Shown in pieces: positions 46,616-57,023 of a DNA stretch of 64,000 nt. Each line of letters starts with the position of its first letter. Positions within the stretch are counted from its first letter, which is position 1. The position numbers and the translations under genes were made by a program. The notes below the pieces were generated by a model. It was not told the origin of the DNA and made no database searches. It was given only the letters and a program-made list of their open reading frames with translations. Source of the DNA: Campanula takesimana (lineage: Eukaryota; Streptophyta; Magnoliopsida; Asterales; Campanulaceae); contig JAOWBW010000223.1 in NCBI GenBank assembly GCA_026119855.1, positions 1,054,001 through 1,118,000 on the forward strand. Direction: 5' to 3'.

Positions 46616-47212
46616 AAACAATTAGTATGTTAGTAAATAAAAATATACATTTACAAGTTATTCTAAAAAAGTAACAAATTCCAATTATTTATAATCTTAA
46701 AATAAAACAATATGATATTGATCACAGTTTAAAAGTATATGAAAGGTCAGAGTTCAATCCTCACCGTATGCATTTTAAAGTGCAACTTGTAATAGCTTAA
46801 CACATTCCTTAATAAAAAAAACCCATTTTTTCAATAAATAAATAAATAATGACTTATCGTATGTTGTGTATTTCTTCAGTGAAATGATTAGGTTGTTAAT
46901 TTATTTAACGTGTAATAAGAAAAATACTTGGTTGAATTAATGTGTTCATGAAGATCGGTTGTATTAGTCGTTCGATCATTAAGTAATTGACAAGAGACAA
47001 ACAATTTGAAAATGTTCGAAATAACTTTAACATGAGATGCATGTTACGGTAGGATAGATTACATGTTATAATAAACTATATTACATGTTATTCTAACCAA
47101 CTCAAAGAACTATCCACAATGCCAAAGTAGAACCAAAAAAAGAGGATATTCTTATAAGGCCCCTTAATATGGCTCCAACTCTTAGAGAGGATAACCAATT
47201 TGGAGTACCATG

Positions 47213-47240
47213 GTCGGGTCGGGTCGGGTCGGGTCGGGTT
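47213..47240. repeat. GGGTC pentanucleotide microsatellite
   Basis: About five tandem GGGTC units. Confidence 0.8.
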
Positions 47241-47846
47241 TTATATGCCTAAACTAAATTCTAAAAAAAAGCCACATTTACGTTTATAAGTTTCTTAAAT
47301 GACAACAATACTCTTATCCAACCAAAAATGCCCAAAAGAAAACCGCTCTTCCCTCTACTTCTCTCACATACACTTTCTAGATCGTTCCCTCCTCATGATG
47401 CGTCCCTTCTACTTCCTTCCTCCCACCACCGATGAACCTCCAGCCTTCTCCCTCGCAACAAGGCCTAACCGGTCGCCAGTCGCCACCAAAACAACCCTAA
47501 GTGATGTCTTATAAGGTACACTTCTAATTGGAGCTTGTAGCGTACCCTTCCAATAACTTCGATCTTCACCTTTTGCTTATTACCCACGTTGATCTCTCCA
47601 AGTTGTCCCTTTGATAGTAAAGCGTCAAAACATAGCTTGGTGAAGCAGTGAAATCTAACACTCATTCATAATTTCTCTATGAATAAAATTTACAATCATA
47701 ACGAAATCCAACACTCATGAAAAATTTCTTTAGGAGTAAAATTTACAATCATAATGAATGCCTTCAAGATTAGAAACAGGACATTCTGTTTGGAGAACCC
47801 TTAAAAGGAGACAGTCTATTAACAGGTAGGGGATAATTCTTACTAA

Positions 47847-48364
47847 CTCTGTCTCATAATGAATGCCTTTCTTTTTTTTTTTGTCTCAAATTTATCCCAA
47901 AATGTGCCCCAAAATGCCTGTTTACCATTTTTTTTTTTCAAATTTTCTTTTGTACATGCAAAACTAACCTTTTGAAAGCGGATACAAGGATATACTCCCT
48001 CCGTCCCATAACTATGTGGACACATTTCCTTTTAGGGTGTCCCATTGATAAGTTACACTTTCCTAAAATGACAAAAAATCTTTATTATTTCTCCCGCTCT
48101 TTCTCTCTCATACTTTACTTTTATACTCACAACACCAATCAACCTATTATTCCCTACCCCACTTTCTCTCTCTTATTTCACTTTTCACACTCACAACAAC
48201 TATCCATTACTATTCTTCCCTTAATTCCCGTGCAAAATCTATTTTATCTACATAGTTATGGGACGGAGGGAGTATATAATTTTTATTACTACTTATAAAA
48301 GTTAAAACTTTTCAAAGTGTTCCATAAATTGGAAAAAAGGTCATTCATTTTGGGGCGAAAGGAG
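47847..48364. mobile_element. Stowaway-like MITE (outer), interrupted by 47995-48272
   Basis: The left end CTCTGTCTCATAATGAATG is answered by CATTCATTTTGGGGCGAAAG near 48341-48364. The internal TTTGAAAGCG and AAAACTTTTCAAAG blocks flank the inner element. Confidence 0.65.
47995..48272. mobile_element. Stowaway MITE (inner)
   Basis: The ends are CTCCCTCCGTCCCATAACTA and TAGTTATGGGACGGAGGGAG with TA target sites. Confidence 0.88.
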
Positions 48365-48984
48365 TACAATTTCCCTATACTAAGTTAAAATTCCATTTCA
48401 TGCAATCCGAATAGCATAAAATAAATCAATTGATTCGAGCACCATAAAACATACTGTAACGACCCGAAATTTTCACAAACTTAATATTCCATAAAAATCA
48501 ATATATTACAACTTAAAACTACAATTACTTGTACAAAACTATGTCTAATAACTCCAAATGCTCCGAGCCAATCCTCGAACCACAATCCTCGCTCAACTGT
48601 CACAACTGAATATCAAACTGGAGGGAAAAAGAAAGGGTGAGCGAACAAATGCCCAGTAAGATCATACGGCGCCCCTTCGGTTTCTAAGAAGGGGTGACCA
48701 CAAAGAAAGCTCAAAAATCATTTAATCAAAACGAAAGGGAGTTTCACATCAATATATAAAAAGAGAACTCTTTTCAAATAATTCATAATCTTATGGCTTC
48801 AAATTGTAGGTTTATATATTTTCGAAAGCACGTTTTGATCACATAGCGGTCAAAAACCAATTCAATGATTCTAAACAATTCCGTCAATTCCAACTCAATA
48901 ATTCCGTCAATTCCAACTCAAAAGGTATATCCGGATAACCAACGCAAACAATCAATGTCAAAATCAAAGTATCACAAAGACACT

Positions 48985-49105
48985 GCCATGTGTACACCCA
49001 TGACCGGTATCACATATACATCCGTGACAAGTATCGCGTATACACCCGCGACAGGTATCGCGTATACACCCGCGACAGGTATCACGTATTCACTCATGAC
49101 TAATA
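48985..49105. repeat. 24-bp minisatellite, about five copies
   Basis: The units alternate ACCCGCGACAGGTATCGCGT-like sequence. The two central units are identical and the outer ones have drifted. Confidence 0.8.
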
Positions 49106-49515
49106 TCATTTAACTCAATGATCATATCAAAATCTCAAAAGGTACCTACGGGTACAGTAAAATCAAATATCATTTCATTTCAAATACAGTACCACTCAGT
49201 ACAACTAAAACTTTCAAATAGTTTCAAATAAAGTACCATGCGGTACAAGTCTTTGTTCGAAATCAATCACAATGATGATTCTCATGTAACCAATAATTTT
49301 GTTACATGATCTAAGAGGGTTCAAATGACGTACGAGTTACGGAACGGGGTTCATTTTCAAAAATATACCGCTATAAAGGTATATACACAATTTTTCTCTT
49401 CCAATCCTATTCTTCCATTAACATAAAACTCAATACACACAACAATCTCACCTTCTGTGCGCGCGCGCACACATCACTTTCACCCAAACATTATTCTTTT
49501 CACTCCCACACCAAA

Positions 49516-49516
49516 A

Positions 49517-49554
<38 letters not shown>
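49516..49554. repeat. CT microsatellite
   Basis: About 16-17 CT dinucleotides, following ACTCT. Confidence 0.85.
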
Positions 49555-49557
<3 letters not shown>

Positions 49558-50062
49558 AGTTTGTTCTCTTTATCATCATTCTTATCCCCTTAATCAAACA
49601 CAATAAAGCACCTTAATAACTTACCTTTTCTTAACAGATCGTCAAGTCAACCTCCAGAGCCGACCTCCAAGCAAATCTACCGCCGCCGCAAGTTTCACCC
49701 GCATTGCTTTAGACTCTCCATACGGACTTAGGTTTAGGGCAACGATATATAGTATTGTTAAATTTTCAATTTACTAAATTTTTATATTAATTAATTAGGC
49801 CAAGCCCATTTAAAATACTAAATTCTAACTCATAACTATTAAGCCAATAATGTTGTTTCTTAATTGGCCTAATTTACTTATTCAAAATAGCTCACACTAA
49901 ATATTACTCACAGCCTAAATTTAAAAAAAATACTCCCTCCGTCCCATTTCAAGTTTCACCAATTACCCAAATAGATGTCACGTTGATTGCTTCACCATTT
50001 CCTAAAATGGAAAAAAACATGGGGCCCACTTGTCATACCCACTAACTTTCCCTTCCCACATA

Positions 50063-50324
50063 CTCCCTCCGTCTCAAAATAGATGTCGTTTTGGGAGTTA
50101 AATTGTCTCAAAATACTTGTCGTTTCACTATTTTCAAAGCTTTTTATTGCTCTATATCAATTATACTCTTAATAATTATAGTGAAATATCTCTTACCTAA
50201 TCATTTAATTACCTAGGTAGTTGAATTACTTTAGGGGTATTTGAGACTTTTTCACATGCATTAATGGCATTTCTTAATATGTGTGAAACACTCTAAGACG
50301 ACATTTATTTTGAGACGGAGGGAG
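50063..50324. mobile_element. Stowaway MITE nested in 49933-51304
   Basis: The ends are CTCCCTCCGTCTCAAAATAG and ATTTATTTTGAGACGGAGGGAG-type sequence, with TA at 50061-50062 and 50325-50326. Confidence 0.88.
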
Positions 50325-50455
50325 TAATTAAAATGTAGGCCCCACTTGTCATACCCACTAACTTTCCCCTCTCACACATTTAAATTGTAGGCTCCACTTG
50401 TCATACCCACCAACTTCTTCCCTCTCACAACCTTTATTACACAAATAGATTTTCT

Positions 50456-51245
50456 TAGGGGTGGCCAATCGTACCAAACAAAACCTACCAACCGAGTACC
50501 AGCCGAACCGAGAGCTTTGGTATACCGACAGTCGGTATACCGAAAGTTCGGTACGGTAGTACCGAACCGAGTTTGCAGTATTGGTTGGTACACGGTACAC
50601 AAAAGTGAGTTCGGTTGGTATACCGTGTACCGAGTTTATTTTTATAAAAATAATGTTTATTATATATTTAATAATTTAATAGAAAAGTAAGTATATAAAA
50701 AAACTAAAAAAACTAAAAAAATGTGTTATTTAAAATTCCAGTCAGTTTTTTGATTGTTTCAGTTAGTTTTTGACAGTTTCAGTTAGTTTTTAGACAGTTT
50801 CTCAGTAAGTTTTTAACAGTTTCAGTTAGTTGTTTGACAGTTTCAGTTAGTTTTGACAGTTTCAGTTAGTTTTTGACAGTTTCAGTTAGTTTTTGACAGT
50901 TTCAGTTAGTTTTTTGACTGTTTCAGTTAGTTTTTGACAGTTTCAGTTAGTTTTTGACAGTTTCAGTTAGTTTTTTGACTGTTTCAGTTAGTTTTTGACT
51001 GTTTCAGTTAGTTTTTTTTGACTGTTTCAGTTAATTTTTGACAGTTTCAGTTAATTTGTCTTCCACTTTTCCTTCTTTGGTAGAGGTGTAGTACCAACCG
51101 TACCAACCAAGTACCAACCGTACCAAGAAGTTGGTATACCGAGTTTGTTGGTACGGTACTGGTACTCATTTTCATGTACCAACTTCATCTTGGTTGGTAC
51201 TGGTACAAGGTAAAAAATGTTGGTATACCTACCATGCCACCCCTA
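50456..51245. mobile_element. hAT-like non-autonomous element (790 bp) with an internal minisatellite
   Basis: The termini are TAGGGGTGGC and GCCACCCCTA. The exact 8-bp target repeat GATTTTCT lies at 50448-50455 and 51246-51253. Subterminal arms are packed with GGTAC/GTACC words (TACCAACCGAG, GGTATACCG). The core is the minisatellite at 50740-51058. There is no transposase. Confidence 0.85.
50740..51058. repeat. Minisatellite ACAGTTTCAGTTAGTTTTTG, about 16 copies
   Basis: Units of 17-23 bp differ mainly in the length of the T run and in ACAG versus ACTG. They sit between the two arms of the hAT-like element. Confidence 0.88.
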
Positions 51246-51567
51246 GATTTTCTTAATTTGCGTGCATCACCAAAATGGTGAAACTTGAAATGAGACGGAG
51301 GGAGTATACTTAATCATTAATAAATTCTAAAACTATAACTAAAGCCCAAATAATTAATCATCACCTCAAATAACTCTAATGGCCCCCATTCAATATTTTC
51401 ATGGGTATCACACATACTCCCTCTCTCTCTGATGGTACTTTGCTTTGTTTTATAAACTGCATTAAAATTATTTGTCCTTTGTTTGATGAACACTTAATTT
51501 GGGACAGACCAGAAAGATAAATTGCAATATTATTATGGGAATGATGGATTAATTTTAAGGTACTTAC

Positions 51568-51987
51568 AGACGAAGTCGTACCTAGGACTAGGATGACAAT
51601 TGACGCCGAGAAGGTATCATCGGATAAGCCATTTGACTCCTTCCACTTGCTGCTGATTAAGCATCCCCGTAACTCCAAAGTCGGAAAAACGGAATCATCG
51701 CCGGCGGTATTATAGACGTACTCAGTGGCGGACTCAGGATTTTTTTTGAAGGGGGCAATATTATTTTTATTAGTGTAAGGGGGCAAGAAAAAAATTAGTG
51801 TACTTTTTCCTTCTCTGAAAAGGAGGCAAATATTAATTTATTACACTAATTAATTTAAAATTTATAAATATTGCACTAATAAATAAAAAAAAATTTGGCA
51901 AACGGGGCCGCGGGCCCCTTACCCCAAAGGGTAGGTCCTCCAGTGGACGTACTCTGCCGCCGCGATCAGTCGCTGCTCGGAGTTCAT
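51568..51987 (-). pseudogene. First exon of an unidentified gene, split by a hAT MITE
   Basis: On the minus strand an ATG at 51987 opens MNSEQRLIAAAEYVYNTAG. The frame then meets the MITE 51723-51945. Removing the MITE and one target copy restores an open frame through DDSVFPTLELRGCLISSKWK to ILVLGTTSS and a strong donor TCT|GTAAGT at 51567. The exon is less AT-rich than the neighbourhood. No further exon is recognised leftward before the Stowaway at 51304. I do not recognise the family. With the MITE present the frame stops inside it. Confidence 0.5.
51723..51945. mobile_element. hAT-like MITE (223 bp), exact 8-bp target duplication
   Basis: It begins CAGTGGCGGACTCAGGA and ends GGTCCTCCAGTG. 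The direct repeat GACGTACT is at 51715-51722 and 51946-51953. A GC-rich palindrome (GGGGCCGCGGGCCCC) lies near the right end, as in related plant hAT MITEs. Confidence 0.85.
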
Positions 51988-52329
51988 TTTGTACTGAAGA
52001 AGACGGTGAACGGCGGCAGCCCAAAAGCGCTCTGGTTTGAAATGGAGAGAGAAAACTTTAATTTGACGAAATTAACCTCGTTGTTTGGTCGCGTTTTAAG
52101 TGCCGCGAAATTAACCTTAAACCCTATAAAAACAGAACTTTTGAACTAGTTTCCCCCAAAATTTTCCCAACAAACTTTTACAAAGTGAATTTTGGGAAAC
52201 CAACTTAAAAGAAATTTTACCCCATATTAGTTTGAATCTAATTTAATTACAGCCCAGCTAAAATATGTGTCGGTCAATATAGTTCTTTTGAAATCCTAAA
52301 CCACCTAATTTAAATACCGATGGAATTCA

Positions 52330-52620
52330 TCATATCTCGGTTATGATATGCGAGATATGCTTGGGATTTTTGATATTCACCCTATCTCATTCCTAGTTTA
52401 GTTGATATTCTCATATGTTTTCTTATTTATCAAGATATGGTAGAGTCCTACCATACTTAGTCTTCAGTATACCTAGTATAAATAGGTGTCTCTTGTAATC
52501 GTTTTAATTGAGTCAAGAACAAGAAAAGTTTATTTCATAAATAAAAGACTTAGTTTCTCTTCTTGCTCATCCTTGTCTACGCCAAATTCATCAAACACAT
52601 AAATGGTTCAGCTTTAAAGT
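52330..52620 (+). repeat. Probable LTR fragment or solo LTR (plus orientation)
   Basis: TATAAATAGGTGTCTC at about 52477 followed by a transcript-like region with AATAAAAG near 52543 resembles the U3/R/U5 layout of a Copia LTR. The ends and target repeat were not found. Confidence 0.35.
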
Positions 52621-53135
52621 CGAAACTACACCAAATCAGACACTGGATATTTGAAGAGTTTTTATACGGATGTAGGGCTGAGCCATTCCGACTGCATAAC
52701 AATCGAGTGAGCTCTCTTATGTTAAAGCCATCAGATTAAGTGCGAGCCGGTGAAAACGTCCAAAATAATCAACACGAGTGTTATATTATAATAATTTTAT
52801 CTCAATTAAAATATAGAAATTATACAATCGACTATCACACATTTGAACTGTACAACTCTAGATCCTTCTTCATACAAGCTAAGAGTTGTGGAGTGGATTT
52901 AAAGTAGCCTATGCTCCATCAATAAAAATACCATAATTCTCTTATTTTACATGTCAAGCCACATGTTGAGAGACATGTTTTAACCAATAAAAGACTATTG
53001 TTTCACTCATGTCTATCTCTCTAATCCTAACCAAATAAGCTCACCTAGTGATGTCCAATTTCTCATTTTCCAAATGTGGTTAAGACAAAGTGTTTCCACA
53101 CCATGATACTCTTAAGTCCAATGTAGTGAATCTTA

Positions 53136-53794
53136 GACCATCTACAATGGTGGAAATTTACGGTGTTGAATGGCCATTCAACAAAGGTGGAGGTGTTGAA
53201 TGGCTCAAATGGTGGTTTAATAAGGGGTTGAATGGAGTTGTGTGTTGAATCCATTCAACACTCGTTGAATGGAGAAAATCAGCATTTTTTTCTTCTTTTT
53301 CCTGGTTGGGCCACGTGTCTGAATTTCATTGGCTGTCTTTATTTTCAGATTATTTTCTTTTATCCCAATTATTTGAGCTCAATTATTTCACAGAAAATAG
53401 GTTTTTTTTACACCAAAATTCCTAAAAAAAAAATCTCTATAAATTGACATAAGTTTCATTGTATTTCGACACAAAAAACCCATCTTTTTCTTGAAATGGA
53501 TCTCAATAATAACCAATTCAACACTCAAAATTCCATTAAAAAAATTAATTAAGTGTTAAGTTTTTTTTAATTTTTTTTTTTTTACTAATTATAAAAATAA
53601 AGAATATAAAATAAATTTTAAGTGGTGGGATATAAGATGATGAGTGGGAAATGTGTTGAATGGGGGATTAAACAAACCATTGTAGGGTTAAAAGTTGAAT
53701 GAGTGTTGAATGGATGAGTTGGAAGAGAGAGAAGATGTGGAGTGATAAAGTGAGTGTTGAATAGAAAATGGTGTTGAATCCATTGTAGATGGTC
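53136..53794. mobile_element. PIF/Harbinger (Tourist-like) MITE, 659 bp, TTA target duplication
   Basis: The ends are GACCATCTACAATGG and CCATTGTAGATGGTC, flanked by TTA at 53133-53135 and 53795-53797. The subterminal motifs GTTGAATGG and TGTTGAAT recur throughout both arms. Confidence 0.85.
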
Positions 53795-54006
53795 TTACAA
53801 AAAAGCTTAAAATGATGGTCCCACCACTACTAATTAGCACATTTGACCAAGATTGATTGGACTTTGGTCAAACCAAGTTCAAAACGGCAAAACCATGGGC
53901 TAAATTCATATGGAAGTGAACCCACTACAATAATATACTTCTTCTCATAATAAAAACACAAATTTTCTTTTTTAGTATTTAATTAATAAGTTCCATTACT
54001 TGAAAT

Positions 54007-54185
54007 CAAGGTTCTAAAAAACGCTAGACGGTAGCTAGGCGCCCCTAGCGCTTAGGCGGGGCCTAGGTGGGATCTAAGCGGGGCCGAGAATTCAGAAATA
54101 ACTATAATATCCTAGACGAAACCTAGGCGTTTCATGAACGCCTAGCGCCTAAGCGGGGCCTAGATAGACGTCTTTTAGAACACTG
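54007..54185. mobile_element. hAT-like MITE, GC-rich, 179 bp
   Basis: The ends are CAAGGTTCTAAAA and TTTTAGAACACTG. The exact 8-bp target repeat CTTGAAAT is at 53999-54006 and 54186-54193. The interior is a GC-rich palindromic array of CTAGGCG/CGCCTAG words. Confidence 0.88.
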
Positions 54186-54438
54186 CTTGAAATGATTTTC
54201 TTAATACCTCTTTATATAATGGAACGGAAGGAGTAGATGTTAGCAATAGGCATTAGGTAACGTATGAGATGCAGCTGCACATTTTCATAAAATATTAACT
54301 ATTTATTTCATACATAATTGGAATAAATTTTCGGTCATATACTGTTCAATTAATTTTAATTGTACAACTTAAAAAAAAGAGAGAAAATATAATTACATTT
54401 TGAATCGTTTGAATCTTTAGTTGCATAGTTGTAGCATA

Positions 54439-54715
54439 CTCCCTCCATCCCCAAATGATTTTTTCGTCAGCCATTTTTTATTGTCTCCAAAAATTATTCT
54501 TATTTATATAATTTAGGCTTAAATGTGCATAAACACAACATGACTAGTGAAGAAAATATTAATATTTTTAAAAAATTAAATGGTGGGGTTGATTGAATAT
54601 AAATATACTAAAAATTACCATTTTTAAACAGTATCAATTATTCTGGGACGGCCTAAAAAGAGAAATAAGTCATAATTATGATATGATATGATGGGACAAG
54701 ATGGGACGGAGGGAG
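54439..54715. mobile_element. Stowaway MITE
   Basis: The ends are CTCCCTCCATCCCCAAATGA and GATGGGACGGAGGGAG with TA target sites. The right arm carries extra ATATG repeats. Confidence 0.8.
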
Positions 54716-54967
54716 TAATCATTTATTTTTAAGACGGAGCGAGTATTTCGGATTGCAATAGTTATTTCCAACTTGTTTTAAGGATTTGAGTTGTTGAATA
54801 GGGTGTTTGGAGGTGAAGATGAGATCATCAGATTCCTCAATAGACGGCCGAGTAGGAATTGGTGGGCCCTTCTTGTCACCTTGTGGGTAGTATCAACACC
54901 AACATTAGTTTTTGGTATCAAACCATTAATCATTCATTTTTCTCTCAATGTGGAGTAATATTAAATA

Positions 54968-55222
54968 CTCCGCCCAGCTCGCTTAATTTTTTTTTTGATC
55001 AAAACTGATTAACTTAAGGTCGGTTTGATCAACACTTTATAGAAATATTTATGATCCAAATAAAAATAAAAAAATATAAAATGATCACCATTAAAAATCC
55101 TCTCAATAACAATTAAATTTTTTTTTTTGGAACATAAATATTTCTATAAAGTGTTGGTCAAACCGACCTTAAGTTGACCAGTTTTGATCAAAAAAGTCTC
55201 AAGTGGGCTGGGACGGAGGGAG
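54968..55222. mobile_element. Stowaway-like MITE with long inverted arms
   Basis: The ends are CTCCGCCCAGCTCGCTTAA and GGGCTGGGACGGAGGGAG. The arms (TTGATCAAAACTG, AACTTAAGGTCGGTTTG) are inverted over about 100 bases, giving a strong hairpin. Confidence 0.8.
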
Positions 55223-55434
55223 TATACTTGTTTGTTCTATGTCATAATATGAAGTGTCATTTGGAGTCATAAATTAATCACTCGACACCCATTAGTTAAA
55301 GTGATAATTAAAACAAAATTTTAATATATTTTATTTAAGTCCAAACTAGTTGTTTCCGCTCTTTGTGTACCAACTACTCCATCTGTTGGCTTTTTATTTT
55401 TTACAGTTTGTTTCACTTTATTTTAAGTGAGTCT

Positions 55435-55565
55435 AATAAAAAACTTGTTTTATATTAAAAAATAAAAAAATGAGGTTTTATAAGTCTCTGTCTTATTAAA
55501 AATATGTTTTGAAAACAAGATTTACACTAAAACGAATGTAAAACAAGTTTTTCACGAGATTTTTA
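55435..55565. repeat. Short palindromic repeat with GTAAAAC/GTTTTAC words
   Basis: AAAAACTTGTTTTATATT and AATGTAAAACAAGTTTTTCA form the arms. It is the third copy of this small family. Confidence 0.5.
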
Positions 55566-55748
55566 CCTTTATTTTTTAACCTCTTAATTTTTTCAAAAAA
55601 TGATTCAAATGAAGCACTTTATACATTGAATTTTTATGTCATTAAAAATATTATCAAAACTTATAATAAAATTAAAAATATATTAATAAATATAATTAAA
55701 TTAACAGTTCACGAGTGTAAGATTTTTAACGGCACATAAATACACTGA

Positions 55749-55987
55749 GGGCTCGTTTGGTAGCCTGATAGGATTAACCCGTATTAATAGTCGAAAGATT
55801 ATTAATCGGGGATTAATTACACCACCTTTTTATGGGTAGATATGAAGGAGGTTAGAGGGGATAAGACTGGAGAAGCTTATTCGAATTGTACATAGGATTA
55901 TTAATCAGATTGCATTTAGTCTACCAAACACGAAGATTATTGGACTGATAATCATATCCAACTCTAATCAGGCTACCAAACGAGCCC
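55749..55987. mobile_element. Harbinger-like MITE (239 bp) with TGA target duplication
   Basis: The inverted ends are GGGCTCGTTTGGTAGCCTGA, present in both orientations. TGA occurs on both sides. The duplicated copy of this locus near 56515-56525 lacks the insert and has a single TGA, which confirms the borders. Confidence 0.88.
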
Positions 55988-56015
55988 TGAATGTTTATAT
56001 ATGGGTTATAAAATA

Positions 56016-56277
56016 CTCCCCATGTCCCAGAAAGATAGTCTCATTTTGATTTTTCATGGTCAACAAAAATTAACTTTGACCAACTATTGGTGGCGATCTA
56101 ATCATTCTAGTGAAATTCTAAAATTTGTAATTGATAAATCATTAAGTGATTTATCAATAACAATTTTTATAATTTCATTGTGATCATTAAATTGACATCA
56201 ATGTTTTGTTAAAATTTATTTTTGTTGACCCTAAAAGTTATAATGAAACTATCTTTCTGGGACATAGAGATAGAGAG
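56016..56277. mobile_element. Stowaway MITE, same subfamily as 19622-19878
   Basis: The ends are CTCCCCATGTCCCAGAAAGA and TTTCTGGGACATAGAG..., with the right end drifted. TA lies on both sides. Confidence 0.82.
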
Positions 56278-56943
56278 TATTAGTTCTTGTTATAATCTAA
56301 GGTGAATAATATTGGCCACTCAATGTAATTACTTATACAATTAACCAAAAGAAAACATTAGCAATTGGAAAGTACTTGCAAGAAAATGAAATGGTCTGCC
56401 GACTTGTGAGCATATTATGAAAGGTATAATTAAATTAATTTAAATTAAAAATATTATCAAAAGGTATAATTAAATTAACAGTTCACGAGTGTAAGATTTT
56501 TAATGGCACATAAATACATTGAATGTTTATATTTGGGCTATTATCATAATATTAATTCTTATTCTAAGGTGAATATTGGCCACTCAATGTAATTACTTAT
56601 ACAATTAATCAAAAGAAACATTAGTAATTGGAAAGTACTTGCAAGAAAATTAAATGGTCTGCCGTCTTAGAAGCATGTTATGAAGTTGTTTGTCCATCTA
56701 TGATTAAAGTGCAAGGAATAAAAAAGAGGTCCCACCACCTACATAAAAAAAATTATGTAAATAAATCCAACATGGTGACAAAACCCCACCATGCATATTG
56801 ATATTGGTAATTGAAAGAGCATATATAAGATTCAACAAAAGCATATAATATATAGTGAATCCCTAGGTCTAGTATTATAATTTAATAATTAATTGTGGCA
56901 ATCTAGCACCAACATTTGGACATCATTTATTTATTTATTTTTG

Positions 56944-56954
56944 TATATATATAA
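56944..56954 (+). promoter_or_regulatory. Possible TATA box of CCD7
   Basis: TATATATAATA lies about 75 bp upstream of the CCD7 ATG at 57024, a reasonable spacing for a short leader. Confidence 0.4.
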
Positions 56955-57023
56955 TAGCCTAGGCCATGCCAACCTTCATATGCACTAGTGAACATTCTCT
57001 TGTTTATTTCAAACCAAAACAAA

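Larger units (their letters stand above)
48453..49760. other. LTR-like region starting TGTAACGACCCG, with a 24-bp tandem repeat
   Basis: TGTAACGACCCGAAATTTTC at 48453 is a common start of plant Gypsy-type LTRs. Signals that could mark the other end lie near 49740, but no target repeat is found. Inside, 48985-49105 holds about five copies of a 24-bp unit (GTATCGCGTATACACCCGCG-type). A CT microsatellite lies at 49516-49554. No protein domain is seen. Confidence 0.4.
49933..51304. mobile_element. Stowaway MITE (outer) split by two later insertions
   Basis: The ends are CTCCCTCCGTCCCATTTCAA and TTGAAATGAGACGGAGGGAG with TA target sites. The next bases (GTTTCACC...GGTGAAAC) are inverted too. The interior is interrupted by a Stowaway (50063-50324) and a hAT-like element (50456-51245). 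A short block (CACTTGTCATACCCAC) is present three times. Confidence 0.85.
55660..56695. repeat. Tandem duplication upstream of CCD7, copy 1 enlarged by two MITEs
   Basis: Copy 1 (about 55660-56412) and copy 2 (about 56440-56695) share AACAGTTCACGAGTGTAAGA, then a GAATGTTTATAT block, then GGCCACTCAATGTAATTACT and TTGGAAAGTACTTGCAAGAA, in the same order. Copy 1 contains the MITEs at 55749-55987 and 56016-56277, and copy 2 lacks both. Confidence 0.85.

Noticed and set aside
47299..47514. 71-codon + strand ORF after the GGGTC repeat
   Set aside because: The peptide is low complexity, with no domain, splice context or similarity that I recognise.
48865..49113. ORF with a repeated TPATGIAYTPATGI-like peptide
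   Set aside because: It translates the 24-bp minisatellite. There is no start context, splice sites or family support.
56988..57023. Longer CCD7 start at 56988
   Set aside because: The codon there is GTG. The first ATG in frame is 57024 and gives a normal plastid-targeted N-terminus.
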